Assembly: GCA_019417325.1 (NCBI GenBank)
Contig: DXVO01000010.1
Coordinates: 14,442 to 78,441, forward strand
DNA: 64,000 nt
From: Parabacteroides sp.
GTDB taxonomy: Bacteria > Bacteroidota > Bacteroidia > Bacteroidales > Tannerellaceae
Direction: 5' to 3'
Positions 52,744 to 61,982 of this stretch are shown piece after piece. Position 1 is the first letter of the stretch; every line of letters begins with the position of its first letter. The translations under genes and the position numbers were made by a program. The notes under the pieces were generated by a model. The model was not told where the DNA came from, searched no databases, and worked only from the letters and a program-made list of their open reading frames with translations.

Positions 52744-55425
52744 TTATTTCTTCATTCTGCTGATTAGCCGTCCTAATTCGCCAATCCACAAAACCAGCGA
52801 TGTGGAACCGATTATGATGCCCCAATCTTTTAAGGAAAGAGGAATTACGCTGAACATCGGACCGCCGAATGTAACAATCAGGTATTGTCCGATTACAATA
52901 ATCAGTGCCACGAACAGGAAGCTCTTGCTTTCTTTCAGGTTGGCAAAGGCTGAACGTCCTTCCATAAATGCTTTTGCGTTGAACATATTCCAGAACTGCA
53001 ACATGACAAAGAAGCTGAAGAACCAGGATAAATCATGCGGAGTCAAACCGCTTTGTGCATGGAAATAGAACAATAGTCCCATTAAGACTGCGACAAAAGC
53101 AAATCCTACTCCGAATATATTGTATGCCATCGGACGTGTGATGATAAAGTCTCCATCCTTACCGCTTCGGCGGGGTCTGTCTTTCATCACCCGTTCATTT
53201 GGAGGAAGCGAGGCAAGTGCCCCGGCGGCAAACGTATCCATAATCAGGTTCACCCAAAGCATTTGCGTGATGGTAAGCGGCGACTCGGTTCCCAACAATG
53301 AACCCATCAATACAATCAGACATGCCGCCACATTGATGGTAAGCTGGAAGAGCAGGAACTTCTGGATATTACGATACAAGGAACGTCCCCACATAACCGC
53401 ACGGGTAATGCTGCTGAATGAGTTATCGATAATCGTAATGTCACTAGCTTCTTTTGCAACAGAGGTACCGTCGCCCATAGAAAGACCTACCTGAGCGGCT
53501 TTTAATGCCGGAGCGTCGTTTGTTCCGTCGCCGGTAACAGCCACAACCGCTTCTTTCTGTTGAAGAAGCTGAACAAGGCGTTGCTTATCTGTAGGACGTG
53601 CACGGCACATGATTTTTAAATCCAGCACGCGGTCCAAAGCCTCTTCGTCTGTTAAGGCCTCAAAACCGGGACCCGTGATGATATTACGGTCTGTATCTTC
53701 TGCTTTCCAGATACCGATTTGGCGTCCGATTTCCTTGGCAGTACCCGGTGTATCGCCGGTAACGATTTTCACGTCTATGCCTGCATTCAGACAGTTTTGT
53801 ACGGCTGCCGGTACATCTGCACGAACCGGGTCGGAGATAGCAACAACACCCAAATAAGTCAGGTTGGTATTGTGCAGGCGGCCATTCATAAAGAATGCCG
53901 TATCTTCCCCTTCTTCTACAATCTGGTAAGCAAAGCCCAGTGTACGCATCGCCTGGTTCTGATAGTTCAGCAATTGCTGTTCTATGGCGGCTTTGCAAAC
54001 ATCTACAGGTTTGTATGTATTGTCTGTAGCAACACGCTGGCTGTTGGCAAGCACGATTTCCGGCGCACCTTTCACATACAGCACTTTCTTACCCAGCAGG
54101 GAAGATTGTACAAGTGTTGCCATATATTTACGTTCTGTCGAGAAGGTCAACTGGTCCAGTACCGGAGCGTCTTCCCTTAAATCCAGATAGTTCTGGTGCT
54201 GGCTGTTTAACCAAAGGAGCAGGGCGGCTTCGGTCGGGTTGCCTAAGGTCTTTACCTTCTCTTCCGAGAAGTCGAGATATGCAGTGGAGTTGACGGAGAT
54301 ACCTTCTTTTATCAGATTGCTTAATTCGTCGTCGCCTAACTGCTGGTCTTTCAGGTTATAGAAGTTTGTTTCGTGTACCTGCATCTGGTTTTGTGTCAGG
54401 GTTCCGGTTTTATCCGTACAGATAACCGTTGTAGCCCCCATAGTCTCGCAGGCATGCATTTTGCGTACCAGATTGTTGGTTTTCAACATACGGTTCATGC
54501 TAAGGGCAAGACTCAGCGTCACACTCATAGGCAAGCCTTCCGGCACGGAAACCACAATCAGGGTAACGGCCACCATAAAGATATTCAGGATATGGGAAAT
54601 CAAATCCATCACCGGCATGCCGGATGAAGTGAGCAGGAGCTTTGCCAACAGGGCGATGAATGTTACTGCTGCGATGGTATATCCGGCTCTGCTGATAATT
54701 TTCGCCAATCCTGCCAACTGGATTTGCAGCGGGGTATCGATATTGTTATCAATCTGAGAGCCTTCATACACTTTTCCGTATCCGGTGGCGTCGCCCACTT
54801 TTTCCACTTCTATGATACCGTGTCCGTCTACAACGGTTGTGCCGCGCATTACGACGTTCGACGGATAGGTTGCTTCGTCATCAAAATCAGCCTCGTTTGT
54901 CGTTTTGCTGATGATGGGTTCGCCTGTCAGTGTAGATTCGTTGATTTGCAGGGAAATGGCCTCGAGCAAATGTCCGTCGGCGGGAACTTCTTCGCCGGTT
55001 TCCAGTACCACGATGTCGCCAACGACCACCTCTTTTTTAGGAACCTGGCAAATGTTGCCTTCCCGTATCACTTTGACCATTGTGTCATCATTGACCGTGT
55101 TCAGTACGTCGAAGGCTTTGTTGGCTTTCATTTCAAAGAAGAAGCCCACACAGGAAGCCAGCATGATAGCAAAGAAGATACCGATAGGTTCGAGGAATGC
55201 GGTAAAGCCTTTAGCTTCCGGTCCCCAGCAATGCACGCCGGCAATTATCATGGACAGTAACCATGCAACTAATAAGATGCGAATGATAGGGTCGTCGAAT
55301 TTTTCGAGGAACTGACTCCATAAAGAGGCCTTCTTGGGAGGGGTGAGTACGTTTTCACCATACAAACGCCTGTTTTCATCCACTTGTTGTTTGGTTAATC
55401 CCTGATACTGATGTTTTTTATCCAT
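52744..55425 (-). CDS. Calcium-transporting P-type ATPase (P2B, PMCA-like)
   Basis: 893 residues. N-terminal cation-ATPase domain ('YQGLTKQQVDENRRLYGENV'), actuator TGES-type loop ('INESTLTGEPIISK'), phosphorylation site Asp338 in 'ICTDKTGTLTQNQM', ion-binding 'VSVPEGLPMSVTLSL' (PEGLP), hinge 'VTGDGTNDAPALK' and ten membrane helices. The PMCA-like subgroup exports Ca2+ from the cytoplasm using ATP; related Bacteroidales pumps fit the same description. No regulatory domain is attached. Monocistronic. Confidence 0.95.
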   Translation of the reverse strand: MDKKHQYQGLTKQQVDENRRLYGENVLTPPKKASLWSQFLEKFDDPIIRILLVAWLLSMIIAGVHCWGPEAKGFTAFLEPIGIFFAIMLASCVGFFFEMKANKAFDVLNTVNDDTMVKVIREGNICQVPKKEVVVGDIVVLETGEEVPADGHLLEAISLQINESTLTGEPIISKTTNEADFDDEATYPSNVVMRGTTVVDGHGIIEVEKVGDATGYGKVYEGSQIDNNIDTPLQIQLAGLAKIISRAGYTIAAVTFIALLAKLLLTSSGMPVMDLISHILNIFMVAVTLIVVSVPEGLPMSVTLSLALSMNRMLKTNNLVRKMHACETMGATTVICTDKTGTLTQNQMQVHETNFYNLKDQQLGDDELSNLIKEGISVNSTAYLDFSEEKVKTLGNPTEAALLLWLNSQHQNYLDLREDAPVLDQLTFSTERKYMATLVQSSLLGKKVLYVKGAPEIVLANSQRVATDNTYKPVDVCKAAIEQQLLNYQNQAMRTLGFAYQIVEEGEDTAFFMNGRLHNTNLTYLGVVAISDPVRADVPAAVQNCLNAGIDVKIVTGDTPGTAKEIGRQIGIWKAEDTDRNIITGPGFEALTDEEALDRVLDLKIMCRARPTDKQRLVQLLQQKEAVVAVTGDGTNDAPALKAAQVGLSMGDGTSVAKEASDITIIDNSFSSITRAVMWGRSLYRNIQKFLLFQLTINVAACLIVLMGSLLGTESPLTITQMLWVNLIMDTFAAGALASLPPNERVMKDRPRRSGKDGDFIITRPMAYNIFGVGFAFVAVLMGLLFYFHAQSGLTPHDLSWFFSFFVMLQFWNMFNAKAFMEGRSAFANLKESKSFLFVALIIVIGQYLIVTFGGPMFSVIPLSLKDWGIIIGSTSLVLWIGELGRLISRMKK

Positions 55426-55546
55426 AATTTATTATTCTGTTACTAAAGAATTACGGGCACAAATTACGTAAAGTCGCCCGACATATACAAATGCCGGGCG
55501 TGAATTTCCATGGATTGGCTGCGAATGACTGATTCTTATGGGCGGA

Positions 55547-56656
55547 TTACTTCCATACCCATCCGTCTTGCCGGATGTGCCAGAGGGTTCCGTCGGGTGC
55601 AGGCATACTGATTTCGTACATGGACGGAGTTGTGTGCAAGCGGATTTGTTTAGCCTGTTCGGGCGTACAAATCTCCTCCGGCTTTAATTCGTCTACCATA
55701 GTGGCATACTGTCCGAATGTTGCAGCATACAGATTCTGGCGGTAATACAGGTTGCGCAGCAGCCATTTCACTTCTTCGGCAGGGTTTGTCACGAAAGGCG
55801 TTTCGCCGGTTCCTGCCACTTTATCGGAAAATTGTACATATCCCCAATATTCCGGCATATGGATGTTGATAACTCCGGTAGGCGCCCATACCCAGTTGTA
55901 TTCGCGTATTTTATCCTCTCCCTTGATGGGAACTTTAACGTATTGCCCGTTCTGTACTTCGGTAGTCCACTGTACACGGGAGAAGTTGACGCGCATCTGT
56001 TCTCCGGCTTCCGGTTTCCCTTTCCCGCGCATTACTTCGTAGATGGCAGTCCACGGCATGAACACTTCCACACTCCATGATTGGTCGATGTCGTTCGGAT
56101 TGTTGAGCGTTCCGTTTATATGGACAGCCGATTGCATTCCGGCAAGTTCCAGGTTGTTCAGTACTTGCGGATTATCCCGGTACGGTCTGCTCAGGAAAAG
56201 GTCCCAATCCGTACCTTTTGCATTGATTTCGTATTCCAGATAGTTGTGCGTGTCGTTGGTCGGATTCAGGAAGATTTCAAAGTCATTATCATAATAGATA
56301 ACGGTATCGTGCTGCATTAATGTTGCCCATACATGCGGCTCTTCCAGAAGGGCGGCAAAGTACATTCCTTTTTCATCGTATGCCATTTTAGCCCTTGTGT
56401 TCAGGTAGGGCTTCGGACGCTTGTCGCCTTCAATGTCTACGAAGTCGGAAGTCCAGGGGATAGCATCCCATTCTCCGGGCGACAGTATGCCGTCCACTTT
56501 GATTTGCCCCGGTGCTTTGTAACAAACATACGTCGGAGGATTAAAGGGGAACTGTTCCGGATAACTGATAGCCTGCTCTTTCGATGCCTGCTTGTTTCCA
56601 CATGAAAGCAACGTAAGTGTTGCCAGCGATAAAGATAGTAAGATACTTTTGCTCAT
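55547..56656 (-). CDS. CBM9-like carbohydrate-binding lipoprotein
   Basis: 369 residues. Signal peptide and lipobox LLSCG. A CBM9-like beta-sandwich (about 45-260): 'IKVDGILSPGEWDAIPWTS', 'MAYDEKGMYFAALLEEPHVW', 'DNDFEIFLNPTNDTHNYLEY', 'VNFSRVQW'. The C-terminal 100 residues follow the sequence usual for this Bacteroidetes family. It probably binds sugars or a cell-surface component. It begins a minus-strand run of four envelope and housekeeping enzymes with short gaps (14 bp to the hydrolase gene). Confidence 0.88.
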   Translation of the reverse strand: MSKSILLSLSLATLTLLSCGNKQASKEQAISYPEQFPFNPPTYVCYKAPGQIKVDGILSPGEWDAIPWTSDFVDIEGDKRPKPYLNTRAKMAYDEKGMYFAALLEEPHVWATLMQHDTVIYYDNDFEIFLNPTNDTHNYLEYEINAKGTDWDLFLSRPYRDNPQVLNNLELAGMQSAVHINGTLNNPNDIDQSWSVEVFMPWTAIYEVMRGKGKPEAGEQMRVNFSRVQWTTEVQNGQYVKVPIKGEDKIREYNWVWAPTGVINIHMPEYWGYVQFSDKVAGTGETPFVTNPAEEVKWLLRNLYYRQNLYAATFGQYATMVDELKPEEICTPEQAKQIRLHTTPSMYEISMPAPDGTLWHIRQDGWVWK

Positions 56657-56670
56657 TTGTATTGCTCGAT

Positions 56671-57837
56671 TTAGTTTGTATTCGATTCAGCGTTGTGTAT
56701 GATATCCATTGCCGCATCCAGCCATAACAGCATATCTTCGGTCATGTTCTGGCTGCCGACAAGTTCTTTACTTTGTTTGTTGCCTAAGCGGACAACAACC
56801 GCGTTTTTATAGGGGATGGCAAATATATATTGCCCGTAAAGTCCCCGCATATAGGGAATATCCTGTCCTTTGTAGGTCAGTACCCAGTATTGGAAACCGT
56901 ATTGACGGTTCGGTTCATCCGTTTTAGGATCATGCAAGCTGCTGTCCGGAGTGGTAGCCTCTTTCAGGTAGCTTTCGGAAACCAGTTGTTTGCCGTTCCA
57001 GCTTCCTTTATTTAATATCAACTGTCCGAAACGGGCAAAGTCGCGGGCATTACTGTTGAAACAGCAATAGGCTTTTTCCATTCCGTCTTTTTTATCGAGG
57101 CTCCACAAGGCGTTTTCTTCTGCCTGCATGGGAGTCCATAGTTTCCGGGAAACGTAGGAGCAGATGTCTTCCCCGATCGCTTTCTCCACCAGAAAAGCCA
57201 GTAGTTGGGTTACACCGCTCTGGTAAATGAATTCGACCCCCGGCTCTTTGATTTCTTTCATGCCGAAAGCGATTTCAGCCAGGTCGTTCCCGTAATAAAG
57301 TTTGGTTGTGGGGGAGAAGGGCGAAGCATAAGCCTCCTGAAAGTCGAAGCCGGCACTCATCGTCAGCAGATGGCGGATGGTGAGCGGTTTTCCGTTGTAT
57401 CCGGCAAATTCAGGGAAGAAGTCGCTGACCGGCTGGTCTACGCTCTTAATAAAACCATCGTCGATGGCACATCCGGTGGCAAGCGAAATAATGCTTTTAG
57501 CCATCGAAAACGAATTACTGTGGGAAGAGGACGAGTAGCCGTCCCAGTATTGTTCGAAAAGAAGGGCACTGTCTTTTATGATGACATAAGCAACCGTGCT
57601 GTAGTCCTCAAATTCGGAAACATACTTTTCCGGCAGGGATAATGTGTTAAAAACTGCTGCCTCTTTCCAGGGGGCAGGGTCGCCTGCTTTTACGATCCGG
57701 TTTTCAAATATCGGATATTGGTCAATCTTCGGGAATAAGTGGATTAGTGTCTGGCGAAGGTAGTAATTGGAGGGTAATGCCAGATACCCTCCAATGCAGC
57801 AAACTACCAACAGTATTGCCCATCCTGTTTTTTTCAT
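56671..57837 (-). CDS. Serine hydrolase of the beta-lactamase/esterase class C family
   Basis: 388 residues. N-terminal membrane helix about 5-22 anchors it. Catalytic SxxK at 111-114 (SMAK in 'SNSFSMAKSIISL'), 'LTIRHLLTMSAGFDF', and a Tyr-containing motif 'IYQSGVTQLLAFLVEKAIG' (YQSG in place of YSN). The motif 'GLYGQYIFAIPYKNAVVVRL' is also typical. Probably a periplasmic esterase or peptidase; such proteins are rarely true beta-lactamases. It overlaps closely with the carbonic anhydrase gene (adjacent, no gap). Confidence 0.87.
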   Translation of the reverse strand: MKKTGWAILLVVCCIGGYLALPSNYYLRQTLIHLFPKIDQYPIFENRIVKAGDPAPWKEAAVFNTLSLPEKYVSEFEDYSTVAYVIIKDSALLFEQYWDGYSSSSHSNSFSMAKSIISLATGCAIDDGFIKSVDQPVSDFFPEFAGYNGKPLTIRHLLTMSAGFDFQEAYASPFSPTTKLYYGNDLAEIAFGMKEIKEPGVEFIYQSGVTQLLAFLVEKAIGEDICSYVSRKLWTPMQAEENALWSLDKKDGMEKAYCCFNSNARDFARFGQLILNKGSWNGKQLVSESYLKEATTPDSSLHDPKTDEPNRQYGFQYWVLTYKGQDIPYMRGLYGQYIFAIPYKNAVVVRLGNKQSKELVGSQNMTEDMLLWLDAAMDIIHNAESNTN

Positions 57838-58371
57838 TTATTGTTCTCCTTTTTCTTCTTCTTTGTACCAGGAAGCGTACATGTGGTAATTCTTAGCAAT
57901 CTTCTGGTTGATTTCCTTCGCTTGTTCCGGGTCTACCTTCTTTACGAATTTAGCAGGAACGCCGGCATAGATACTGCCCGGTTCCACAATTGTTTTGCTA
58001 AGTACCACGGAGCCGGCTGCTATGATGGCACCTTCTCCGATGACTGCATGGTCCAATACGACCGAGCCCATACCGATTAAAGCGCCGTTGCATATTTTAG
58101 CGCCGTGAATCGTTACGTTATGGCCTACGGAAACGTCATCGCCAATCTCGATGGTCGACTTTTCGTATAGGGTATGTAATACGGAACCGTCTTGTATGTT
58201 TACTCCGTTACCGATACGGATGGAGTTTACATCACCGCGCAGCACGGTTCCGAACCAAATACTGCAACCCTCTCCAATTTCAACATCTCCAATGATGCAG
58301 GCATTGTCTGCCAGGAATGTGTCTTTACCGATTTTCGGGGTAAAGCCTCTTACTGATTTTATTATTGCCAT
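57838..58371 (-). CDS. Gamma carbonic anhydrase family protein
   Basis: 177 residues of left-handed beta-helix hexapeptide repeats ('IGDVEIGEGCSIWFGTVLRG', 'IGDDVSVGHNVTIHGAKICN', 'GMGSVVLDHAVIGEGAIIAA'). Conserved His in 'SVGHNVTIHG' and the Asp/Arg pair 'RGDVNSIRIG' suggest a metal site like that of gamma carbonic anhydrases (YrdA/PaaY type). Possible CO2 hydration or an unknown transferase-like role. The hydrolase gene starts the base after its stop. Confidence 0.9.
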   Translation of the reverse strand: MAIIKSVRGFTPKIGKDTFLADNACIIGDVEIGEGCSIWFGTVLRGDVNSIRIGNGVNIQDGSVLHTLYEKSTIEIGDDVSVGHNVTIHGAKICNGALIGMGSVVLDHAVIGEGAIIAAGSVVLSKTIVEPGSIYAGVPAKFVKKVDPEQAKEINQKIAKNYHMYASWYKEEEKGEQ

Positions 58372-58393
58372 AAGTTTATAGTTGTCAACTGTT

Positions 58394-60178
58394 TTAGATT
58401 TCTGCTGTTTTATGTTTTAACCACGCTTTTTCCTCTTCGTCGAGGTATGGGCTTAGTTTCTCATAGACCATCTGATGATATTTGTTCAGCCAGGCAAGTT
58501 CGCGTACCGAAAGCATGGAGGCGATAACCAGGCTGGTATCTATATAACAAAGCGTGATTGTCTCGAAACTGAGGAATTTACCGAATTCTGTTTCGCTGTC
58601 TTCACGGACAACAATCATGTTTTCCGTACGGATGCCGTATTCTCCGGCACGGTACATGGCCGGTTCGTCACTCATCACCATTCCGGGTTTCAGTACAACC
58701 GGGTTTTCTTCCATTCGGATACTTTGCGGACCTTCATGTACATTCAGGCAATGCCCGATACCGTGGCAGGTTCCGTGCAAATAGTTGATTCCGGCATCCC
58801 ATAAGGCTTTTCGTGCAAAAGCATCAATCAGGCAACCGCGTATTCCGGCAGGGAATTTGCATTTGGCAATGCTGATCGTTCCTTTCAGGGCACGGGTGAA
58901 ATCCTTTTTCATCTGTTCGGTCGGTTCGCCGAGGGCAATTGTACGGGTCACGTCGGTGGTTCCGTCCATGTATTGGGCGCCGGAGTCTAACAGGTAAAGG
59001 CTTTCGCGTTTCAGTTCGGTGTCGGTTTCCGGTGTCGGGCTGTAGTGAACTACAGCGGCATTCGGTCCGTAACTGGATATACTGCCGAAACTGTTCATGA
59101 TATATAGTGGCTGTTCGGCACGCAGTTCCGTTAGTTTGAAGGCCGCGCTAAGCTCTGTGACTTTTTCGCCGGCTGCCAGTTCCTTTTCCAGCCAGTAGAA
59201 GAACTTGGTCAGGGCTACTCCGTCTTTCTCCACAGCATTCCGGAAACCTTTGATTTCGGTTTCGTTCTTGATACTCTTCAGGTGGTTTGCTGGAGATATA
59301 TCTTCAATCACCGTACAACTTGCCGGGAGGGCATTGTAGATAGCCACATTCGTTTTGTTCCCATCGAGGAATACGACAGTATCTTCCGGCAGGCGGGAGA
59401 GGTAAGTATATAACATGGAATAGTCTGCCAGTTTCACACCTTCGTGTTTCAGGCGTTCGATAACTTCTGTCGTCAACTTTTTGGGATTGATAAAGAGCAC
59501 GCTTTCTTTTTCGGAAATGAAGGCATAGCTGATAACAACCGGATTGTAGGTTACATCCGTGCCACGGATATTGAATGTCCATGCAACTTCATCCAATGCG
59601 GAGAGGATAGTGCAATCGGCTCCGGCTTCGTGTACTTTGTCGTTGATGGCAATCAGTTTGTCTTCTGTGGATTGTCCGCTCAATTCGATCGGCATTTCAA
59701 ACAACGGAGCATCGGGGATTGCCGGACGGTCTTTCCAAATCGGGTCAATCAGGCTTAGGTCTGTTTTCAGCAGGATGCCTTTTTTCTTCAATTTGAGTTT
59801 AAGCACGCGTGCGTCGGCTGCGCTGTAAGTTTCACCGTTTAATCCTACGGTCAGTCCTTCGCTCAGTTCATGGAGCAAAAAATCCGGGATGGTCGGTGTT
59901 TCCGGCAATATCTTATATAACTCGATACCGCTTCCTTCCAACTGGCTTGCCGCTTGCAGGAAATAGCGGGAGTCTGTCCATAAGCCGGCTTTGTTGGCTG
60001 TGATAACAACCGTTCCTGCCGACCCGTTGAAACCGGAAATCCATTCGCGGTATTTCCAGCAATCGGCGGGATACTCACTCATATGCGGATCGGAAGTCGG
60101 GATGATATAGGCATCGATGTTCTGTTTTGCCATTTCTTCCCGTAGCGCTATAATTCTTTCAGAAATGTTCGTTTTCAT
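58394..60178 (-). CDS. Aminopeptidase P family metallopeptidase (M24B)
   Basis: 594 residues from the ATG at 60178; the frame is open upstream to a TTG at 60199. Two creatinase-like N-terminal domains, then the M24 pita-bread domain with metal ligands in 'YLLDSGAQYMDGTTDVTRT' (two Asp), 'HGTCHGIGHCLNVHEGP' (His), and two Glu in 'VMSDEPAMYRAGEYGIRTEN'. It removes N-terminal residues preceding Pro from peptides in the cytoplasm. The eukaryote-like three-domain length is normal for Bacteroidales. A heptad-repeat remnant (AGTTGTCAACTGT) lies by the stop codon. Confidence 0.95.
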   Translation of the reverse strand: MKTNISERIIALREEMAKQNIDAYIIPTSDPHMSEYPADCWKYREWISGFNGSAGTVVITANKAGLWTDSRYFLQAASQLEGSGIELYKILPETPTIPDFLLHELSEGLTVGLNGETYSAADARVLKLKLKKKGILLKTDLSLIDPIWKDRPAIPDAPLFEMPIELSGQSTEDKLIAINDKVHEAGADCTILSALDEVAWTFNIRGTDVTYNPVVISYAFISEKESVLFINPKKLTTEVIERLKHEGVKLADYSMLYTYLSRLPEDTVVFLDGNKTNVAIYNALPASCTVIEDISPANHLKSIKNETEIKGFRNAVEKDGVALTKFFYWLEKELAAGEKVTELSAAFKLTELRAEQPLYIMNSFGSISSYGPNAAVVHYSPTPETDTELKRESLYLLDSGAQYMDGTTDVTRTIALGEPTEQMKKDFTRALKGTISIAKCKFPAGIRGCLIDAFARKALWDAGINYLHGTCHGIGHCLNVHEGPQSIRMEENPVVLKPGMVMSDEPAMYRAGEYGIRTENMIVVREDSETEFGKFLSFETITLCYIDTSLVIASMLSVRELAWLNKYHQMVYEKLSPYLDEEEKAWLKHKTAEI

Positions 60179-60326
60179 TGTATTCTGTTTTTTAGTCAAC
60201 GTTACTTTGCAAAAATAGTAAATATCGATTAGGAATAATGCTTGTTTAAATATTATTTGCCATCCGTATCTAACACAAAAAACAATGAAAGTACAGCTTG
60301 GAAATGCTTTGTAGGTATTCTTTCGT

Positions 60327-60400
60327 ATAAGTATGATTTTCCCGATTCATAGTTATGAATTAGAAAAAACATAGTTATGAATCGGGAAAATCATACTTAT
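60327..60400. repeat. 25-bp perfect inverted repeat with nested palindromes
   Basis: Two arms, 60327-60351 and 60376-60400, are perfect reverse complements of 25 bp (ends ATAAGTATGATTTTCCCG). The 24-nt centre contains a second palindrome, ATTCATAGTTATGAAT. The tract can be read as three palindromic units (ATTCATAGTTATGAAT, CATAGTTATGAATC, TCATACTTATGA) separated by G/A-rich spacers, like the arrays at 10874, 33252 and 50321. Located between the peptidase start and mtnA. Confidence 0.75.
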
Positions 60401-60502
60401 GACGGGATAAAAGTATTAGGGGCTTGATTTGTTTTTGAGTCCTCGGATTTTTGCAATGTATAATATATTAATGTACTTGTACTGACAACCGGGGAATGTT
60501 AT

Positions 60503-60510
60503 TATTTTTG
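60503..60510 (+). promoter_or_regulatory. Putative -7 box of mtnA
   Basis: TATTTTTG is a TAnnTTTG match 34 nt before the ATG at 60545. The nearest upstream TTG lies about 23 nt away, a little longer than usual. The rest of the gap from 60179 is AT-rich and holds only the inverted repeat at 60327-60400. Confidence 0.45.
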
Positions 60511-60544
60511 CAATCGCTTATTATAGTTGAAACATACATGACAA

Positions 60545-61600
60545 ATGAATCATATAACCTCTTTGAAAACAGTCCGTTTGAGTGACGAATCCGATGCCGT
60601 AATTATTCTGGACCAGACTCAGTTGCCGGGTAAGGAAGTATATGTAAGGCTTCTTACGCCGGAAGATGTGTGGGATGCCATTTATAAATTAAAAGTACGC
60701 GGAGCACCTGCTATCGGTATTGCTGCAGCTTATGGTATTTATATAGGTTGTCGACGGATAGAAACAGATTCGGTTATCGATTTTCATAAGGAATTTAGCA
60801 GGATAAAAGATTATCTGGCAGGAGCACGTCCGACAGCGGTAAATCTTGTTGCTGCTTTAAACCGCATGGAGCGCGTGCTGATAACACATCGACAGGAACG
60901 CGTTGTGCAGATAAAAGAACTGTTGCGAAAGGAGTCGGAAGCTATCCGCGAGGAAGATGCCGTAGCATGTCGCCGGATAGGGGAGAATTGCCTTTCATTA
61001 CTGAAACCGGGTATTGGAATTTTGACCCATTGCAATGCCGGTCATCTTGCCGTATCGGAATATGGTACAGCATTGGCTCCGATCTATTTGGGAGAAGAGA
61101 GGGGGTATCATTTTAAAGTGTATACGGATGAAACCCGTCCATTGTTACAAGGAGCCCGCTTGACAGCTTATGAATTAAATAAAGCCGGAGTAGATGTAAC
61201 TTTGATTTGTGATAATATGGCTTCGTCCGTTATGCAGAAAGGTTGGGTACGGGCTGTTGTGGTAGGCTGTGACCGGATAGCCGCAAATGGGGATGTCGCC
61301 AATAAGATAGGAACCTCAGGTGTTGCTATTCTGGCACGTTATTACAGAATCCCTTTTTATGTGTTGGGACCAACATCGACTATTGACATGAAATGTCCTG
61401 ACGGAAATTCTATTGTAATAGAAGAACGTAATCCAGATGAGGTTACAAAGCAGTGGTATACCCAAAGAATGGCTCCGGAAGGAATAAATGTATATAATCC
61501 AGCATTTGATGTTACTTCCCATGAGCTAATAACGGCAATTATCACAGAAAAAGGCATTCATTATCCTCCCTATGAAGAGAGTTTGCCAGGAAGAGTTTGA
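60545..61600 (+). CDS. mtnA: S-methyl-5-thioribose-1-phosphate isomerase
   Basis: 351 residues. MtnA motifs: 'LKVRGAPAIGIAAAYGIYIG', catalytic Cys in 'GILTHCNAGHLAVSEYG' and catalytic Asp in 'VVGCDRIAANGDVANKIGT'. It turns methylthioribose-1-phosphate into methylthioribulose-1-phosphate in methionine salvage. The eIF2B-like fold covers the whole chain and no truncation is seen. Other salvage genes are not adjacent. It ends 108 bp before rpsU. Confidence 0.95.
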   Translation: MNHITSLKTVRLSDESDAVIILDQTQLPGKEVYVRLLTPEDVWDAIYKLKVRGAPAIGIAAAYGIYIGCRRIETDSVIDFHKEFSRIKDYLAGARPTAVNLVAALNRMERVLITHRQERVVQIKELLRKESEAIREEDAVACRRIGENCLSLLKPGIGILTHCNAGHLAVSEYGTALAPIYLGEERGYHFKVYTDETRPLLQGARLTAYELNKAGVDVTLICDNMASSVMQKGWVRAVVVGCDRIAANGDVANKIGTSGVAILARYYRIPFYVLGPTSTIDMKCPDGNSIVIEERNPDEVTKQWYTQRMAPEGINVYNPAFDVTSHELITAIITEKGIHYPPYEESLPGRV

Positions 61601-61627
61601 ACCACAAGCTAAAAAAAAGCCGGAAAG

Positions 61628-61659
61628 TTTTGCTAATAACGAAACAATCAGTAATTTTG
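61628..61659 (+). promoter_or_regulatory. rpsU promoter
   Basis: TTTTG (61628-61632), 19 nt, TAATTTTG (61652-61659): ideal Bacteroidetes promoter. Predicted start about 45 nt before the ATG at 61709. Confidence 0.75.
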
Positions 61660-61708
61660 CTGCCCAATTTGTGGATATAGTAATTAAACAATAATAATAA
61701 ATTAAATT

Positions 61709-61900
61709 ATGATCGTAGTTCCATTAAAAGAAGGCGAAAACATTGAAAAAGCGCTGAAGAAATTCAAAAGAAAGTTTGAGAAGACAGGTGTTGTAAAAGA
61801 ACTGAGAAGCCGTCAGGCATTCGAAAAACCATCTGTATCAAAAAGAAAGCAAACTATGCGCGCTGTCTATGTTCAGCATTTGCAACAGGTAGAAGAATAA
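61709..61900 (+). CDS. rpsU: 30S ribosomal protein S21
   Basis: 63 residues, normal for Bacteroidetes bS21. 'MIVVPLKEGENIEKALKKF' then 'KRKFEKTGVVKELRSRQAFE' and a basic C-terminus. Part of the small subunit near the anti-Shine-Dalgarno region. It is followed 82 bp later by the recombinase and hpf genes. A hairpin (CGTTGCAT / ATGCAACG, 61954-61977) lies right before the recombinase start. Confidence 0.97.
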   Translation: MIVVPLKEGENIEKALKKFKRKFEKTGVVKELRSRQAFEKPSVSKRKQTMRAVYVQHLQQVEE

Positions 61901-61982
61901 AAAAACAAAATCTGTCTACCTGACTTGTTTTATTGAATTCTTATTCCTATTTTCGTTGCATAAAAGTTGATGCAACGTGAAT

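Noticed and set aside
61954..61977. 8-bp hairpin CGTTGCAT/ATGCAACG before the recombinase start
   Set aside because: Could be translational control, but a TTG-N20-TATTTTCG promoter-like match places the RNA start inside it, so it may not be transcribed. Left as a note.
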